DNA from: JACJVV01 sp964581515
Lineage (GTDB): Archaea > Nanobdellota > Nanobdellia > Woesearchaeales > JACJVV01
NCBI GenBank assembly: GCA_964581515.1
Contig: CAZOOV010000007.1
Span: 1-64,000 of the forward strand
Reading direction: 5' to 3'
Length of the DNA: 64,000 bases
The position numbers were made by a program, and so were the translations under genes. The notes under the pieces are model-generated. The model did not search any database. It was not told where the DNA came from and saw only the letters and a program-made list of their open reading frames with translations. The stretch's first letter is position 1, and each line of letters opens with the position of its first letter. Positions 42,274 to 51,485 of the stretch are shown here, in pieces.

Positions 42274-43467
42274 ATGATATGTACAATGAAACCCTCAAAA
42301 AATGATTTAATTGAGAGAAGCGAAAGAGATGGAAGAAATAAAATAGTTGGAAGAGATGAAAGGAATGAAATTGATGAAATAAATGAAAGGGATGAAAAGA
42401 AACTTATCGCTGGTTGGTCTTTGACAAATATGTGCAATCTTAAATGCATGCACTGCTATAATGACTCAGGAAAAAGAAAAGACGATGAGCTGAGCACAGA
42501 GGAAGCATTGCAAGTTGTTGATAAGCTTGCAGAAGCAAATGTTACTGCTGTTAATTTTGGTGGGGGCGAATGCGCTCTAAGGCCTGATTTTCTTGATATA
42601 TGCAGAGCATTAGTTGAGAAAGGCATTGATATATCTTACACTACAAATGGAACTACTTTAGACAGAATTGAGAATGATTTAGATTTATTTCATGATGTAG
42701 GAGTAAGTATTGATTTTGCAGATTCTGGAAAGCATGATCTTTTCAGAGGGTGTGAAGGTACTTATGAGCAGGCAATTGAAGCTATTGATAAACTTGTTGC
42801 AAATGGAGTGAGCAATGAAATCGTAACATGCTTGACAAAACTAAATTCTAATGAAGAGGAGCTTTCTGGATTATATGATATTGTAAAAGAGCATAACGTA
42901 GACTCATGGAGGCTTAATAGATATAGAGCAACAGGAAGGGCATTATATAATGATTCTTTTCTTGGTATGAACTCAAATCAATTAAAGCGTGCTTTTGATT
43001 TTCTTGATTCGTTAAGAGATGATAAGACTTCAACTATCTCAGAGCCTTTGTTCAGAGCAATATATGGTGGTTCATATCAGATTGGAGGAGACCCCTCAGG
43101 ACTTTATTCATTCAGGATACAGACCAATGGAGAGGTGACACCATCTGTCTTTTTGTCAAAGTCAGGGGGAAATATACGTGATAAATCTATTGATGAGATA
43201 ATGCAATCTGATGTCTTCAAAGACATAAGAGAGAGAGAAGCAGTTGGAAAATGTGTTGGATGTAATGAATACTACCATTGCCAAGGAGGAGACGCAGGTA
43301 TCTCGCTGTTGATGAATGGACATTATAATGGGCCTGATCCTATGTGCTTCAAAGACACATCACTGCCTAAAAATAAGGATGTTATTAGACGAGTAAGTGA
43401 AGATCCAAATGTACATGAGCTATACTTATGTACACTCTATATTGCAGGAGGCAATCAACATGGCTGA
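42274..43467 (+). CDS. Radical SAM protein with SPASM-like C-terminus (first of operon)
   Basis: 397 aa. Cluster motif CNLKCMHC at about residues 52-59, then FGGGECALRPDF as the SAM-binding GGE strand. C-terminal CVGCNEYYHCQGG and a further PMCF give auxiliary Fe-S cysteines of SPASM type. The N-terminal 40 residues are Arg/Asp/Glu-rich. Radical SAM-SPASM enzymes commonly modify peptides or tetrapyrroles; the substrate here is unknown. The start may be ATG 42274 or 42286, both compatible with a leaderless mRNA. The stop overlaps the next gene's start by 8 bp. Confidence 0.85.
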   Translation: MICTMKPSKNDLIERSERDGRNKIVGRDERNEIDEINERDEKKLIAGWSLTNMCNLKCMHCYNDSGKRKDDELSTEEALQVVDKLAEANVTAVNFGGGECALRPDFLDICRALVEKGIDISYTTNGTTLDRIENDLDLFHDVGVSIDFADSGKHDLFRGCEGTYEQAIEAIDKLVANGVSNEIVTCLTKLNSNEEELSGLYDIVKEHNVDSWRLNRYRATGRALYNDSFLGMNSNQLKRAFDFLDSLRDDKTSTISEPLFRAIYGGSYQIGGDPSGLYSFRIQTNGEVTPSVFLSKSGGNIRDKSIDEIMQSDVFKDIREREAVGKCVGCNEYYHCQGGDAGISLLMNGHYNGPDPMCFKDTSLPKNKDVIRRVSEDPNVHELYLCTLYIAGGNQHG

Positions 43468-44545
43468 TGATAATAAGACGGTAGACAATAAGAAGACAGC
43501 AGGCTTAGAAGATGTTACGAGAGGAGGGACAAAAGATAATGACAAAGGAAGGAAAGCACTTCCTAAACTAGACCTAAATATAACAAACAACTGCAATTAT
43601 AGGTGTGTGCATTGTGCTTTTGATTCTGGGCAGTGGGCTCTTCCTGAGCTTTCTCTTGAAGAACTCCGGAAGATACTTACCGATACAAGAGAATTAGGGG
43701 GAGAAAGGTTTGACATCACCGGTGGAGAGCCTCTTGTAAGAAAAGACGTAGGAGAAATAATAAGCATTGGAAAAGAATTAGGATACAAGATTGAACTTGT
43801 TACAAATGGTTCACTCCTGACTCTTGAGAAAATTGTTGATTTTAAGGCAAGAGGGCTTGATTCAATTGCAATGAGCATCGATGGTCCTGATTATGAGACC
43901 TACAGTAGGATAAGGCTTGTTGATGAAGCAACTTATCAAAAGGTTATGAAGGCAGTTGATGATGTGCTTGATAATGATATTGCACTCAAGATAAATACTG
44001 TTGCTTTTCAGTCAAACTACAAATCCATTCCTGAAATAACGAAATGGTGCATCGATAAAGGTGTTGCAGAACATGGCCTATATTATTATACTGCAATTGG
44101 TAGAGGAGAAAGAAATAATGAACTTAGTGTGGATCCTAATGGATGGATTGATTTTGTAAGAAATGAATTGTATCCCTTGAGCGACAGGATGAAGATATCA
44201 TGTGAATTCCCTTTCATAGGTGATGATAAATTGCAGGACAAGGAAACAAGATGTCTTGCTGATGCTGAACAATACCACCTCCAGATACTTCCTGATGGAA
44301 ATGTGTATCCCTGCGCAATAATGGCTTCATATCAATTGCCTATTGCAAATCTCCATGAAATTTCTGTTAAGGATATATGGAAAAATAAAGATATGTGGGA
44401 TAATTATTGGACAAAAGCAAATGGAATATTTTGTGAGAATAAAGGATGCTGTGTTGATTTTAGTGATTCTTTTGACGTCGCAAAATATGATGATTGTAAG
44501 TTTGTCTGTCCACTTAGGAAATTCTATCCAGGTGATATAGTATGA
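43460..44545 (+). CDS. Radical SAM protein (second of operon)
   Basis: 361 aa from ATG 43460, where GGAGG precedes the start; an in-frame ATG at 43397 lies inside the previous gene. Cluster motif CNYRCVHC at about residues 41-48, FDITGGEPLVRKD as the GGE motif, and SIAMSIDGPDYETY downstream. The C-terminal part has ILPDGNVYPCAIM, the SPASM hallmark, plus CENKGCC and CKFVCP cysteines. Different from its operon partner, so not a simple duplicate. Overlaps the kinase gene by four bases (ATGA). Confidence 0.85.
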   Translation: MADDNKTVDNKKTAGLEDVTRGGTKDNDKGRKALPKLDLNITNNCNYRCVHCAFDSGQWALPELSLEELRKILTDTRELGGERFDITGGEPLVRKDVGEIISIGKELGYKIELVTNGSLLTLEKIVDFKARGLDSIAMSIDGPDYETYSRIRLVDEATYQKVMKAVDDVLDNDIALKINTVAFQSNYKSIPEITKWCIDKGVAEHGLYYYTAIGRGERNNELSVDPNGWIDFVRNELYPLSDRMKISCEFPFIGDDKLQDKETRCLADAEQYHLQILPDGNVYPCAIMASYQLPIANLHEISVKDIWKNKDMWDNYWTKANGIFCENKGCCVDFSDSFDVAKYDDCKFVCPLRKFYPGDIV

Positions 44546-45243
44546 ATTATCCTGGTAATAAGCAAGGCAGGCATCCTTTGATTGTATTCGAAGGGCTTGA
44601 TTGTACTGGCAAGACTAGCATTGCTACAAGAGTAGCTGAGATGTTAAGTGATGATAAGGATAATAAAAATGATGAGAGTGATAAAAGAGAAGTAATGTAT
44701 AATAAAACAAGACAAAGAATATCGAAGAAATTTCCAGTAGGTTTAGCATATCTAACAGATGAGTTAATCAATGATTATCTTGTTATGAGGCCTAATTTGA
44801 ATCATAGATCTGTTATTCAAGATAGATCTTTTTTCTCTACACTCACATATAATGCAGCAATAACAGGTAGTAAGGTGTTAAGAGCTTCAAAATATTTGTT
44901 TACAAAACCAAATCTTGTTGTTTATCTTACAGCGAGTGATGAAGTTAGAGCTGATAGAAGTGTAGAGAGAGGAAGACAAGGGTTTACTAGGATATTTGAT
45001 GACCTTGAGCTTGCACATAGGGTAGAAGAGGAGTATAAAGAGATGTTAAGTGATTATAATCATATTATTGTTGATACTAGTAAATTGAGATTAGATGAAA
45101 GTATTGAAATTGTACAGGAGAAAGTAGAGGATTATTTGAGCAATTATCAAAGCAATCGATTAAAATTTTTTACTCTTAATTTTAACTCTTTTTCAGTAGA
45201 TACGCATACGAATTTTTATAAATTACAGGAGGATTTGATCTAA
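44542..45243 (+). CDS. Thymidylate-kinase-like P-loop NMP kinase
   Basis: 233 aa. Walker A is FEGLDCTGKTS (residues 17-27), as in dTMP kinase. QDRSFFSTLTYNA holds the DRY/DRS-like motif, and DEVRADRSVERGR resembles the LID Arg region. Its context, between two radical SAM enzymes and a kinase fusion, suggests a dedicated phosphorylation of an unusual nucleotide or small molecule rather than bulk dTTP synthesis. A C-terminal 35-residue extension is present. Confidence 0.8.
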   Translation: MNYPGNKQGRHPLIVFEGLDCTGKTSIATRVAEMLSDDKDNKNDESDKREVMYNKTRQRISKKFPVGLAYLTDELINDYLVMRPNLNHRSVIQDRSFFSTLTYNAAITGSKVLRASKYLFTKPNLVVYLTASDEVRADRSVERGRQGFTRIFDDLELAHRVEEEYKEMLSDYNHIIVDTSKLRLDESIEIVQEKVEDYLSNYQSNRLKFFTLNFNSFSVDTHTNFYKLQEDLI

Positions 45244-45244
45244 G

Positions 45245-47005
45245 ATGACAAAAGAATTAATAGTGGGTTTTCCAGTAAATGAGTTTTCATTATGTGATAA
45301 ATTATTTGGCAAGCCGTATTTCTTCAATCAAAATGGTGGGCTTGAAGAATGGGCAAAATCTATGGAAGGAGGATTTCTTGAACAGCATTTCCAGACAGTC
45401 AGTGAGATAAACAGAATACTTGATTCACCTGAAAGATTATCTGAATTCAAGGCAAAGATTGACGAATATAGGGAGAATGCACTCGAAGTCACTATGCACG
45501 CACCTTTTCTTAAGGCACATTCAGATGATCCTGATAAACAGAGTTTTCTTGGTTTTGATTTTGAATGGTTAGTTGCGCCTGTAGAGTATAAGGATAAACC
45601 CATTAAAGATTTTTATGTAGGAGAGAACAGCCATAAGAAACATATCCAGATAGGTTGTCTCGAAGCAAAGATAGAAGATATGAAAAGAACAATTGATCTT
45701 GCTTCTGTTGCTGGCATAGAGATGCTTACAGTGCATGTTGCTGTTCCAGGAATATTTCTCAATGATAATGATTTTCAGAGGTATACTGATAAGATATGCG
45801 AGCTTGCTGATTATATCCGGGATGGTGATAAAAATGTCCAGCTTGCTGTAGAGACAGGTGGTGTTAGAGTTAGTCAGATGCGTAAGCTTTACAAGGATAC
45901 AAAAGAAAGAACAGGTTATGAAATTGCATATAATTTAGACACTGCACACATGCTACTAGATACTATGGAATCTGCCAAGATACGGTTAAAAGAAACTATG
46001 AGTCCAGAAGATGGGCAAAAAAAAGTAGAAGCTATGATTCCGCGTATCAATAAGTTTGTCAATGCATTTTATGAACGAGAAAAGGATAAGATTGAAGTTG
46101 TCCATTTGACTCAGACTGGTCTTTGGGCTGACCTTCATATGGGGATAGAAGATGATCTTGGAATATTGACATGTAATGAAGGAGTCATAAAGGCTGCTAA
46201 TGAAGAATTTGTAGAGAAAGGAGTTAAGAGATATCTTATGATTGAGTCTCAACCATCAAATGAAGGAGTACTACATTTCATTAAAGCAAAAGCAGGAGAG
46301 ATTAGTGATGCTCGAAGGCAAGGAAATGATTATACTTTATCTGTATTCATGGGCAGACCATGCAACGGCAAATCACAAGCTCTTGACATCTTAAGGGATA
46401 ATGGGTATTTTACAGAAGATGCAAGCATCATAAGATCAGATGTACTTAGGGAGAAATATGCAGTAGAGGCATTCTCTGTCAATGAATGGGTTCCAAGAGA
46501 GAGAAGACAAATTGTCTATAATGAAGGTTTTAGAAGAGCTGGTCTTAGCATGATGCTCAAAAGAGGAACAGTGTTTGATGCTACTTTTGATATGAGAGAC
46601 AATAGAGAGAAACTTTATGGTCTTGCAGTTGAGAATGGAATCAAAGATGTGTACATGCTTGATTTTTATTGTGAACCTGGAGAAGCTATTGAAAGAATAA
46701 AAAGTAGAGATCAAACTCTACTACTGGAAGAAGCAAATGGAAATAATCCTGAAGGACATTTATGTATGAGAAATCCACAAAAGTATGGGCGCTTTGAGAT
46801 GGAATTTGAAGATATGGATCATGAAGCAGAAGCACAATCATTACAAGGTGTTGAGCTCCACACCATATGTATAGATACTTCAAGCAATGCTAGAAAAATA
46901 ACAATATCCAATCCAGACCAAAGGTCAATGATGATGGCAAAGATTCTTGCTGGTGAATATAAGAAAATGTATAAAGCAGATTATTCTGTTGAGCAAGTCA
47001 TGTAA
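45245..47005 (+). CDS. Fusion of xylose isomerase-like TIM barrel and AAA_33-type P-loop kinase
   Basis: 586 aa. Residues 1-350 form an AP endonuclease 2/xylose isomerase-like barrel: VTMHAPFLKAHS, MLTVHVAVPG, VQLAVETGG, NLDTAHMLLD, IEVVHLTQTG and MIESQPSNEG supply the His/Glu/Asp metal ligands. Residues 365-570 are a P-loop kinase: FMGRPCNGKSQALDIL (Walker A), IIRSDVLREKY, GTVFDATFDMRDNREKL and a LID-like IERIKSRDQ, as in zeta-toxin/gluconate-kinase-type AAA_33 proteins. A sugar isomerase with an attached kinase suggests phosphorylation of a rearranged sugar. Last gene of the four-gene operon; an AGGAGG lies 12 bp before the ATG. Confidence 0.78.
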   Translation: MTKELIVGFPVNEFSLCDKLFGKPYFFNQNGGLEEWAKSMEGGFLEQHFQTVSEINRILDSPERLSEFKAKIDEYRENALEVTMHAPFLKAHSDDPDKQSFLGFDFEWLVAPVEYKDKPIKDFYVGENSHKKHIQIGCLEAKIEDMKRTIDLASVAGIEMLTVHVAVPGIFLNDNDFQRYTDKICELADYIRDGDKNVQLAVETGGVRVSQMRKLYKDTKERTGYEIAYNLDTAHMLLDTMESAKIRLKETMSPEDGQKKVEAMIPRINKFVNAFYEREKDKIEVVHLTQTGLWADLHMGIEDDLGILTCNEGVIKAANEEFVEKGVKRYLMIESQPSNEGVLHFIKAKAGEISDARRQGNDYTLSVFMGRPCNGKSQALDILRDNGYFTEDASIIRSDVLREKYAVEAFSVNEWVPRERRQIVYNEGFRRAGLSMMLKRGTVFDATFDMRDNREKLYGLAVENGIKDVYMLDFYCEPGEAIERIKSRDQTLLLEEANGNNPEGHLCMRNPQKYGRFEMEFEDMDHEAEAQSLQGVELHTICIDTSSNARKITISNPDQRSMMMAKILAGEYKKMYKADYSVEQVM

Positions 47006-47078
47006 CAATATAATAAACACCATCCATGTAGTTATAATAAGCAAAAAATACATAAATGGTACGACTTGTTTCTTTTTT

Positions 47079-48092
47079 ATGAATAAAGTATTAATTGCAG
47101 AACAGATCGATAAAATACTGGAGAACATAGACATTAACAGGCTGGGCAATAATGTCGGCATAAAGGTGCATTTTGGAGAGAAAGGATGCAACACTTACAT
47201 TGACCCTGCTCTTGTTAAGGCAGCATATGATAAGGTTGTTTCTTTAGGTAAGAAATGCACACTGATTGAGACAAATGTCCTGTATAGAGGGAGCAGGACA
47301 AATACTACTGATCATCTAAAGACAGCAAAGTCTCATGGATTTGATTTTGCACCTATTGATATTCTTGATGGAGAGATGGGGGATGAGTTTATAGAAGTCA
47401 AACTAGATAAAGGACTCGCTAATCCTGTTAAGATTGCGAAAGGAGTAGAGAAATATGATTCTATGATTGTACTGACACATTTCAAAGGTCACATTGCAGC
47501 AGGTTATGGTGGTGCTTTCAAAAATATAGGTATGGGTATGGGTTCACGTGCAGGAAAACTGCACATGCATTCTAATGTAAGTCCTGTAATTAACAAAGAA
47601 CCTTGTACTGGTTGTGGTATTTGTGTGAAAAATTGTGATTTTGATGCAATTACTATCATTGATGGAAAAGCAGAAATCAATCCTGATAAATGTGTAGGGT
47701 GCGCTATGTGCATAGCAGTATGTCCTGTTCAGGCACCTCAAGTTCCTTGGATGGGCTCTACACATGAAGAATTACAAAAGAAAATTGTCGATTATGCACG
47801 AGGAGTTATTGAGACTATTGGGAAAGATAAAATAGTTTATATTAATGTTATGAAAACAATAACACCTGAATGTGATTGCATGGGTATTGAGCAAGAACCT
47901 ATGATGGATGATGTAGGAGTTCTTATGGGTGATGACCCTGTTGCTATTGATAAAGCATGTCTTGATCTGGCTGAAGAAAAATCTGCAGGTAAATTTGATA
48001 AGGTTAATTCTATTGATAAGAGTGTGCAGGTTGAATATGCATGCGAGAAAGGATTGGGTTCTAAGGAATATGAATTGGTTAAGTTAGATTAG
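47079..48092 (+). CDS. DUF362 protein with two [4Fe4S] ferredoxin motifs
   Basis: 337 aa. N-terminal DUF362 domain (VGIKVHFGEKGCNTYI, LTHFKGHIAAGYGGAFKNIGMG), then CTGCGICVKNCDFDAI and CVGCAMCIAVCP (about residues 179-224), then the DUF362 C-terminal part. Family members are redox proteins of unknown substrate. An in-frame ATG upstream (46947) lies in the previous gene; a TATA about 27 bp before 47079 supports this leaderless start. Confidence 0.83.
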   Translation: MNKVLIAEQIDKILENIDINRLGNNVGIKVHFGEKGCNTYIDPALVKAAYDKVVSLGKKCTLIETNVLYRGSRTNTTDHLKTAKSHGFDFAPIDILDGEMGDEFIEVKLDKGLANPVKIAKGVEKYDSMIVLTHFKGHIAAGYGGAFKNIGMGMGSRAGKLHMHSNVSPVINKEPCTGCGICVKNCDFDAITIIDGKAEINPDKCVGCAMCIAVCPVQAPQVPWMGSTHEELQKKIVDYARGVIETIGKDKIVYINVMKTITPECDCMGIEQEPMMDDVGVLMGDDPVAIDKACLDLAEEKSAGKFDKVNSIDKSVQVEYACEKGLGSKEYELVKLD

Positions 48093-48106
48093 TTGGATTA
48101 GAAATA

Positions 48107-49147
48107 TTAGTTTGTGTTGGTTCTGGTTGCTATTATATTATGGCTTGGACAATTGTAAAAACCAGGTCCATTCATATAGAGGTTCTCGAAAATTCTTGCT
48201 TGAAATCCATTCTTTTCAAGATGGTCCTTTTGTGCTAGTGCAAATAAAAGTTTTAGTGTGTTTGCAAAATATCTTTCTGAAGGTTTTTGAGTATCATATT
48301 TCTGATTCATGAGGTCTGCTACACTACTATCTGGATCATAGATGAGATCAATTACTTTTGATGTTTCTGCCTCAGACATATGTGATGAAAGAAAGTTTCT
48401 CATGAGTCCATATGCTCGAGAATCAGGTTTTATCATTTCTAATGCTGAATTGTTGAAGTAAACTTTTTCTGCTTCTAGTTCAATTGCTAATTGTGCAGTT
48501 ATATTACCAAGTCCAATAGGATTTCTCATACCCATCATAAATACTCTTTTTCCTTGTGTATCTATTGGTAGGGTGTAAGAATCGAGAGATAATTTACTGT
48601 GAACATATCTTACATTATGATATCCATTTACTTGTAATAGTTTATTGAAAGTTGCCTGTGCATCATCTGTTATTGGAACTTTCACTTTGAATTCTTCGCC
48701 GGCAATATCATTTCTAGGAAATACTTTGTAGAGCTCTGCTTTTTCAAGCTCAGCTCTGCCATATTTATCCACCATTACAACCTGTAAGTTTGGTTTTGCT
48801 CTAGCTAAAGGTCTTGTAAGCCTTCTACCCATCCCAGAACCAATATCAATCAGCATACAATCTTCACTGTCTGGTATATCTTTTAATGGAGTCTTCTCAA
48901 AATCCTTATTGAACATATCAGGCAATTCAATATGATTATAATCATTCTCATAAACTTCTTCACCAAGTAGTTCTGGTTGGAAATGATTAGGGTCAGCCCT
49001 ATACCAAGGGTAAGATTGAGCTAGAGGAGTCATAAAACCAGCTTGATCTTCTGCTCTGAAATCAGGAGCTTTTCCTGGTTCATCAAGATGACCATATTTC
49101 TTTAGGAATCTTACTGCTCGTTCTGTCAATTGAGTTAAGTTTAACAT
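48107..49147 (-). CDS. Methyltransferase-like Rossmann protein
   Basis: 346 aa. The core has CMLIDIGSGMGRRLTRPLA, a SAM-binding motif I, and LQVVMVDKYGRAEL after it. The last third (SERYFANTLKLLFALAQKDHLEKNG, IFENLYMNGPGFYNCPSHNI) is helical then beta. Substrate unknown. Leaderless promoter (GATTTATAAGGC about 27 bp upstream). Convergent with the DUF362 gene. Confidence 0.6.
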   Translation of the reverse strand: MLNLTQLTERAVRFLKKYGHLDEPGKAPDFRAEDQAGFMTPLAQSYPWYRADPNHFQPELLGEEVYENDYNHIELPDMFNKDFEKTPLKDIPDSEDCMLIDIGSGMGRRLTRPLARAKPNLQVVMVDKYGRAELEKAELYKVFPRNDIAGEEFKVKVPITDDAQATFNKLLQVNGYHNVRYVHSKLSLDSYTLPIDTQGKRVFMMGMRNPIGLGNITAQLAIELEAEKVYFNNSALEMIKPDSRAYGLMRNFLSSHMSEAETSKVIDLIYDPDSSVADLMNQKYDTQKPSERYFANTLKLLFALAQKDHLEKNGFQARIFENLYMNGPGFYNCPSHNIIATRTNTN

Positions 49148-49258
49148 AATTATGAGGTTGTAAAACGCCTTATAAATCTAATGGTTAATATTAGAAATAA
49201 GGGATAATTCGAGATTAGGAATCATTAGAAATATGGGATTGCATATATCAGAATTTGT

Positions 49259-49708
49259 TCATTCTTCGAATTTGATATCAGGTACTGCATATCTAAGGAT
49301 AATATTTACACCAATTCTTTTGATATATTTAGCTTTAATAGTATAAGATTTACCTAAAGAATGCTTTTTTACTATTATCGCTATGAGTTTATTATCTGGA
49401 TATTCTTCTACATCTGACACAATCCCTACACTCTTGCCGTGTTTATCAAATACTTCCATGCCTTTTAATTTAGGGTGTGGTGATTGATTCAGAAAGACAG
49501 AGTCAATACCAAAATTGCTGATTAAGTCAAGACCAATGAAGAGATCTGCTTTCATAAAGCCTTGATCAACAAGTATACCAAGAATTCTTTTTGTCTTCTT
49601 GTCTATCTTCAACTGCTGGACAATCCCTATCCTATCCCCATCAATATCGACGACGTCTTTTCCAAGTATATCATCAGAAGTTATAACTTCTTTTTCTTTG
49701 CTTATCAT
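49259..49708 (-). CDS. PRC-barrel protein (downstream copy)
   Basis: 149 aa with two PRC-barrel-like repeats: GKDVVDIDGDRIGIVQQLKI and GMEVFDKHGKSVGIVSDVEEY. PRC barrels occur in archaeal CdpB proteins and 16S rRNA maturation factors (RimM); here no other domain is attached. Its start ATG overlaps the stop of the upstream PRC gene (ATGA), so the two are coupled. Confidence 0.75.
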   Translation of the reverse strand: MISKEKEVITSDDILGKDVVDIDGDRIGIVQQLKIDKKTKRILGILVDQGFMKADLFIGLDLISNFGIDSVFLNQSPHPKLKGMEVFDKHGKSVGIVSDVEEYPDNKLIAIIVKKHSLGKSYTIKAKYIKRIGVNIILRYAVPDIKFEE

Positions 49709-50148
49709 TTTTGAATTACTTTGTTAAGAATTATATTCTTTCCAATAATTCCAATATCTGACTTTGGAATTGTCCTTGAAGGTGTAAAAAGATTTTTCTT
49801 GACAAGAAGACTCTCAAAGTCATTAAGATGTGTGTTTCTTGTTATTCTTTTGACTTTTCCAAGTTTCTTTCCATCCTTATCAAAAACATCTCTTCTTAAT
49901 AATGTAGTGATTGGATTTATCTTAAGGATGATTGAATCAGAATTGAACTCATCTATGTAAGAACGATCTATCAACATTTTTTTAGTCTTAAAGATACCCC
50001 ATACATATATACCCATTATGTTATTTGCATCAAAAGCTATGTCTTTTACTCTACCTATTATCTCTCCATTCTCGCAGATTACTTTCTTGCCAATTATTGC
50101 TTTAAGGCTGAAGTCTGTCTTCAGTTGTCTTGCGCTTATTACTTCCAT
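49705..50148 (-). CDS. PRC-barrel protein (upstream copy)
   Basis: 147 aa with two PRC repeats: GKKVICENGEIIGRVKDIAF and RRDVFDKDGKKLGKVKRITR. Paralogous to the downstream gene. The pair may form a heteromer. In several archaea, PRC-barrel proteins (CdpB) bind SepF, and sepF is present at 4216, so a cell-division role is possible (inference from family knowledge). Confidence 0.75.
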   Translation of the reverse strand: MEVISARQLKTDFSLKAIIGKKVICENGEIIGRVKDIAFDANNIMGIYVWGIFKTKKMLIDRSYIDEFNSDSIILKINPITTLLRRDVFDKDGKKLGKVKRITRNTHLNDFESLLVKKNLFTPSRTIPKSDIGIIGKNIILNKVIQK

Positions 50149-50230
50149 ATTAATGACCTCTTATGATTGCATATATAAATCTTATATATAAAAAGTTTAC
50201 TTTAATTTATTCTAGTCTCATATCTTTGAT

Positions 50231-50854
50231 TTATTTTAAGATCGTGCTGAACACTGCTAATAATGCCATATATTTGAGCATCTGCCCAAGCATAGTGAAT
50301 ATCAATAATCTTAATTTATTGTATTTGAAGACTCCAAGTATGAAAGTTACTTGTTGTGATGGAAGGAATGGAATTATGTTTGCAACAAGTATTGCAAGCT
50401 TGCCATGCCTATTGATTATTGATTTAATCTTATAGAACTTTCTTGGAGAGACAAGACGTTTTGCAATTTTTGATAATTTAAGCCCAATAAGATAATCTAT
50501 TGAATAGGATACAAGTATTCCAATAATAAATATGGTGAATAAAACTAGTCCGTTATTATTTTGTAATGCTGGAACGAAATAACCTTCCATTGGAACGAAT
50601 ATGAAGAACATACCACCAAAAAATGCCACATAAAGTGAACCAAGCATAGTCCAGTTAGTTATATGAAATTTTACATGAGTAAAAAAGTCTGCAAGAAATG
50701 AATTCTGAAGCAAAGCCATATCTCTTAGAAAAACAATGTATGTCAGAATAATTAAGACTGCAACTGCAGAGAATATTATTAAAGCCAAGCCTTCTAATTT
50801 CTTTTTTTTTGAATTCAGCTCTAAAACAAGATTTTTTGCTAGTTCTATTGCCAT
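50231..50854 (-). CDS. VTT/DedA-like membrane protein
   Basis: 207 aa with about five hydrophobic helices. The core GYFVPALQNNNG, the FIIGILVSYSIDYLIGLKLSK helix and ANIIPFLPSQQVTFILGVFKYNKL match the VTT (SNARE-associated/DedA) domain with its re-entrant loop. Family members flip phospholipids. Monocistronic. Confidence 0.75.
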   Translation of the reverse strand: MAIELAKNLVLELNSKKKKLEGLALIIFSAVAVLIILTYIVFLRDMALLQNSFLADFFTHVKFHITNWTMLGSLYVAFFGGMFFIFVPMEGYFVPALQNNNGLVLFTIFIIGILVSYSIDYLIGLKLSKIAKRLVSPRKFYKIKSIINRHGKLAILVANIIPFLPSQQVTFILGVFKYNKLRLLIFTMLGQMLKYMALLAVFSTILK

Positions 50855-50930
50855 GTCAACAGCTGAAGTTATTGATTTTATATGTGTTTCTGAGAAATAG
50901 CATAATCAGTGGAATTATAAGATTGATACA

Positions 50931-51485
50931 TCATTTATCAAGGTCTAGAATATTCTCAAGTGATGCTCTTTGAGATATTATATATTCTCCTGCTTCGTTT
51001 ATTGCATCTCTCAATAACCACCCTCCATATATCACAAATCCTGCAATGATTATTGCAGTTGCATAACCTAATCCTCTCTTCAATCTGCTTGTTGTCTCAA
51101 GCGTACATGAAAATTCCAAAGATCTAGAACCTCTAAATGAACGATGGTTTGCAGTCGTAATCATAGAACAATTCCTTTCATCATATTCATATCCTGGAAC
51201 GCGTGCAGAGTATCTTGTCAATTGAGCTAAAGTTTTTTGTTTCCATCTTTTTGATCGTACCATGTCAGGCATCAATGCTGCTCTTTCATCTACACGTGCC
51301 TTTATCTGATCCATATACCGTCGTCCCATCCTGCTATAATATACTTTCTTCTCAAAATAGAACGGTTCATGGGAATGATCTATCAGATTGTCTAAATGCT
51401 CATGTGTAAGCTGAGGTCTGTATGGATCATCATAAGGATTATTCTTTGCAACATCATTTTTTGATCTAGCAACAGGGATTTTCAG
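50931..51485 (-). CDS. Membrane-anchored hypothetical protein coupled to the GspE/PilB ATPase, probable CTG start
   Basis: 184 aa if read from CTG 51485-51483. The frame is open for 52 codons upstream of its first ATG (51329), with no ATG, GTG or TTG, and encodes a protein-like stretch (SKNDVAKNNPYDDPYRP, HEHLDNLIDHSHEPF). The CTG overlaps the ATPase stop as CTGA, and AGGAGG lies 3 bp before it; an ATC two codons later is the alternative. A single membrane helix (YATAIIIAGFVIYGGWLL) lies near the C-terminus. Function unknown, but cotranscription with the ATPase suggests a secretion/pilus accessory. Confidence 0.6.
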   Translation of the reverse strand: MKIPVARSKNDVAKNNPYDDPYRPQLTHEHLDNLIDHSHEPFYFEKKVYYSRMGRRYMDQIKARVDERAALMPDMVRSKRWKQKTLAQLTRYSARVPGYEYDERNCSMITTANHRSFRGSRSLEFSCTLETTSRLKRGLGYATAIIIAGFVIYGGWLLRDAINEAGEYIISQRASLENILDLDK

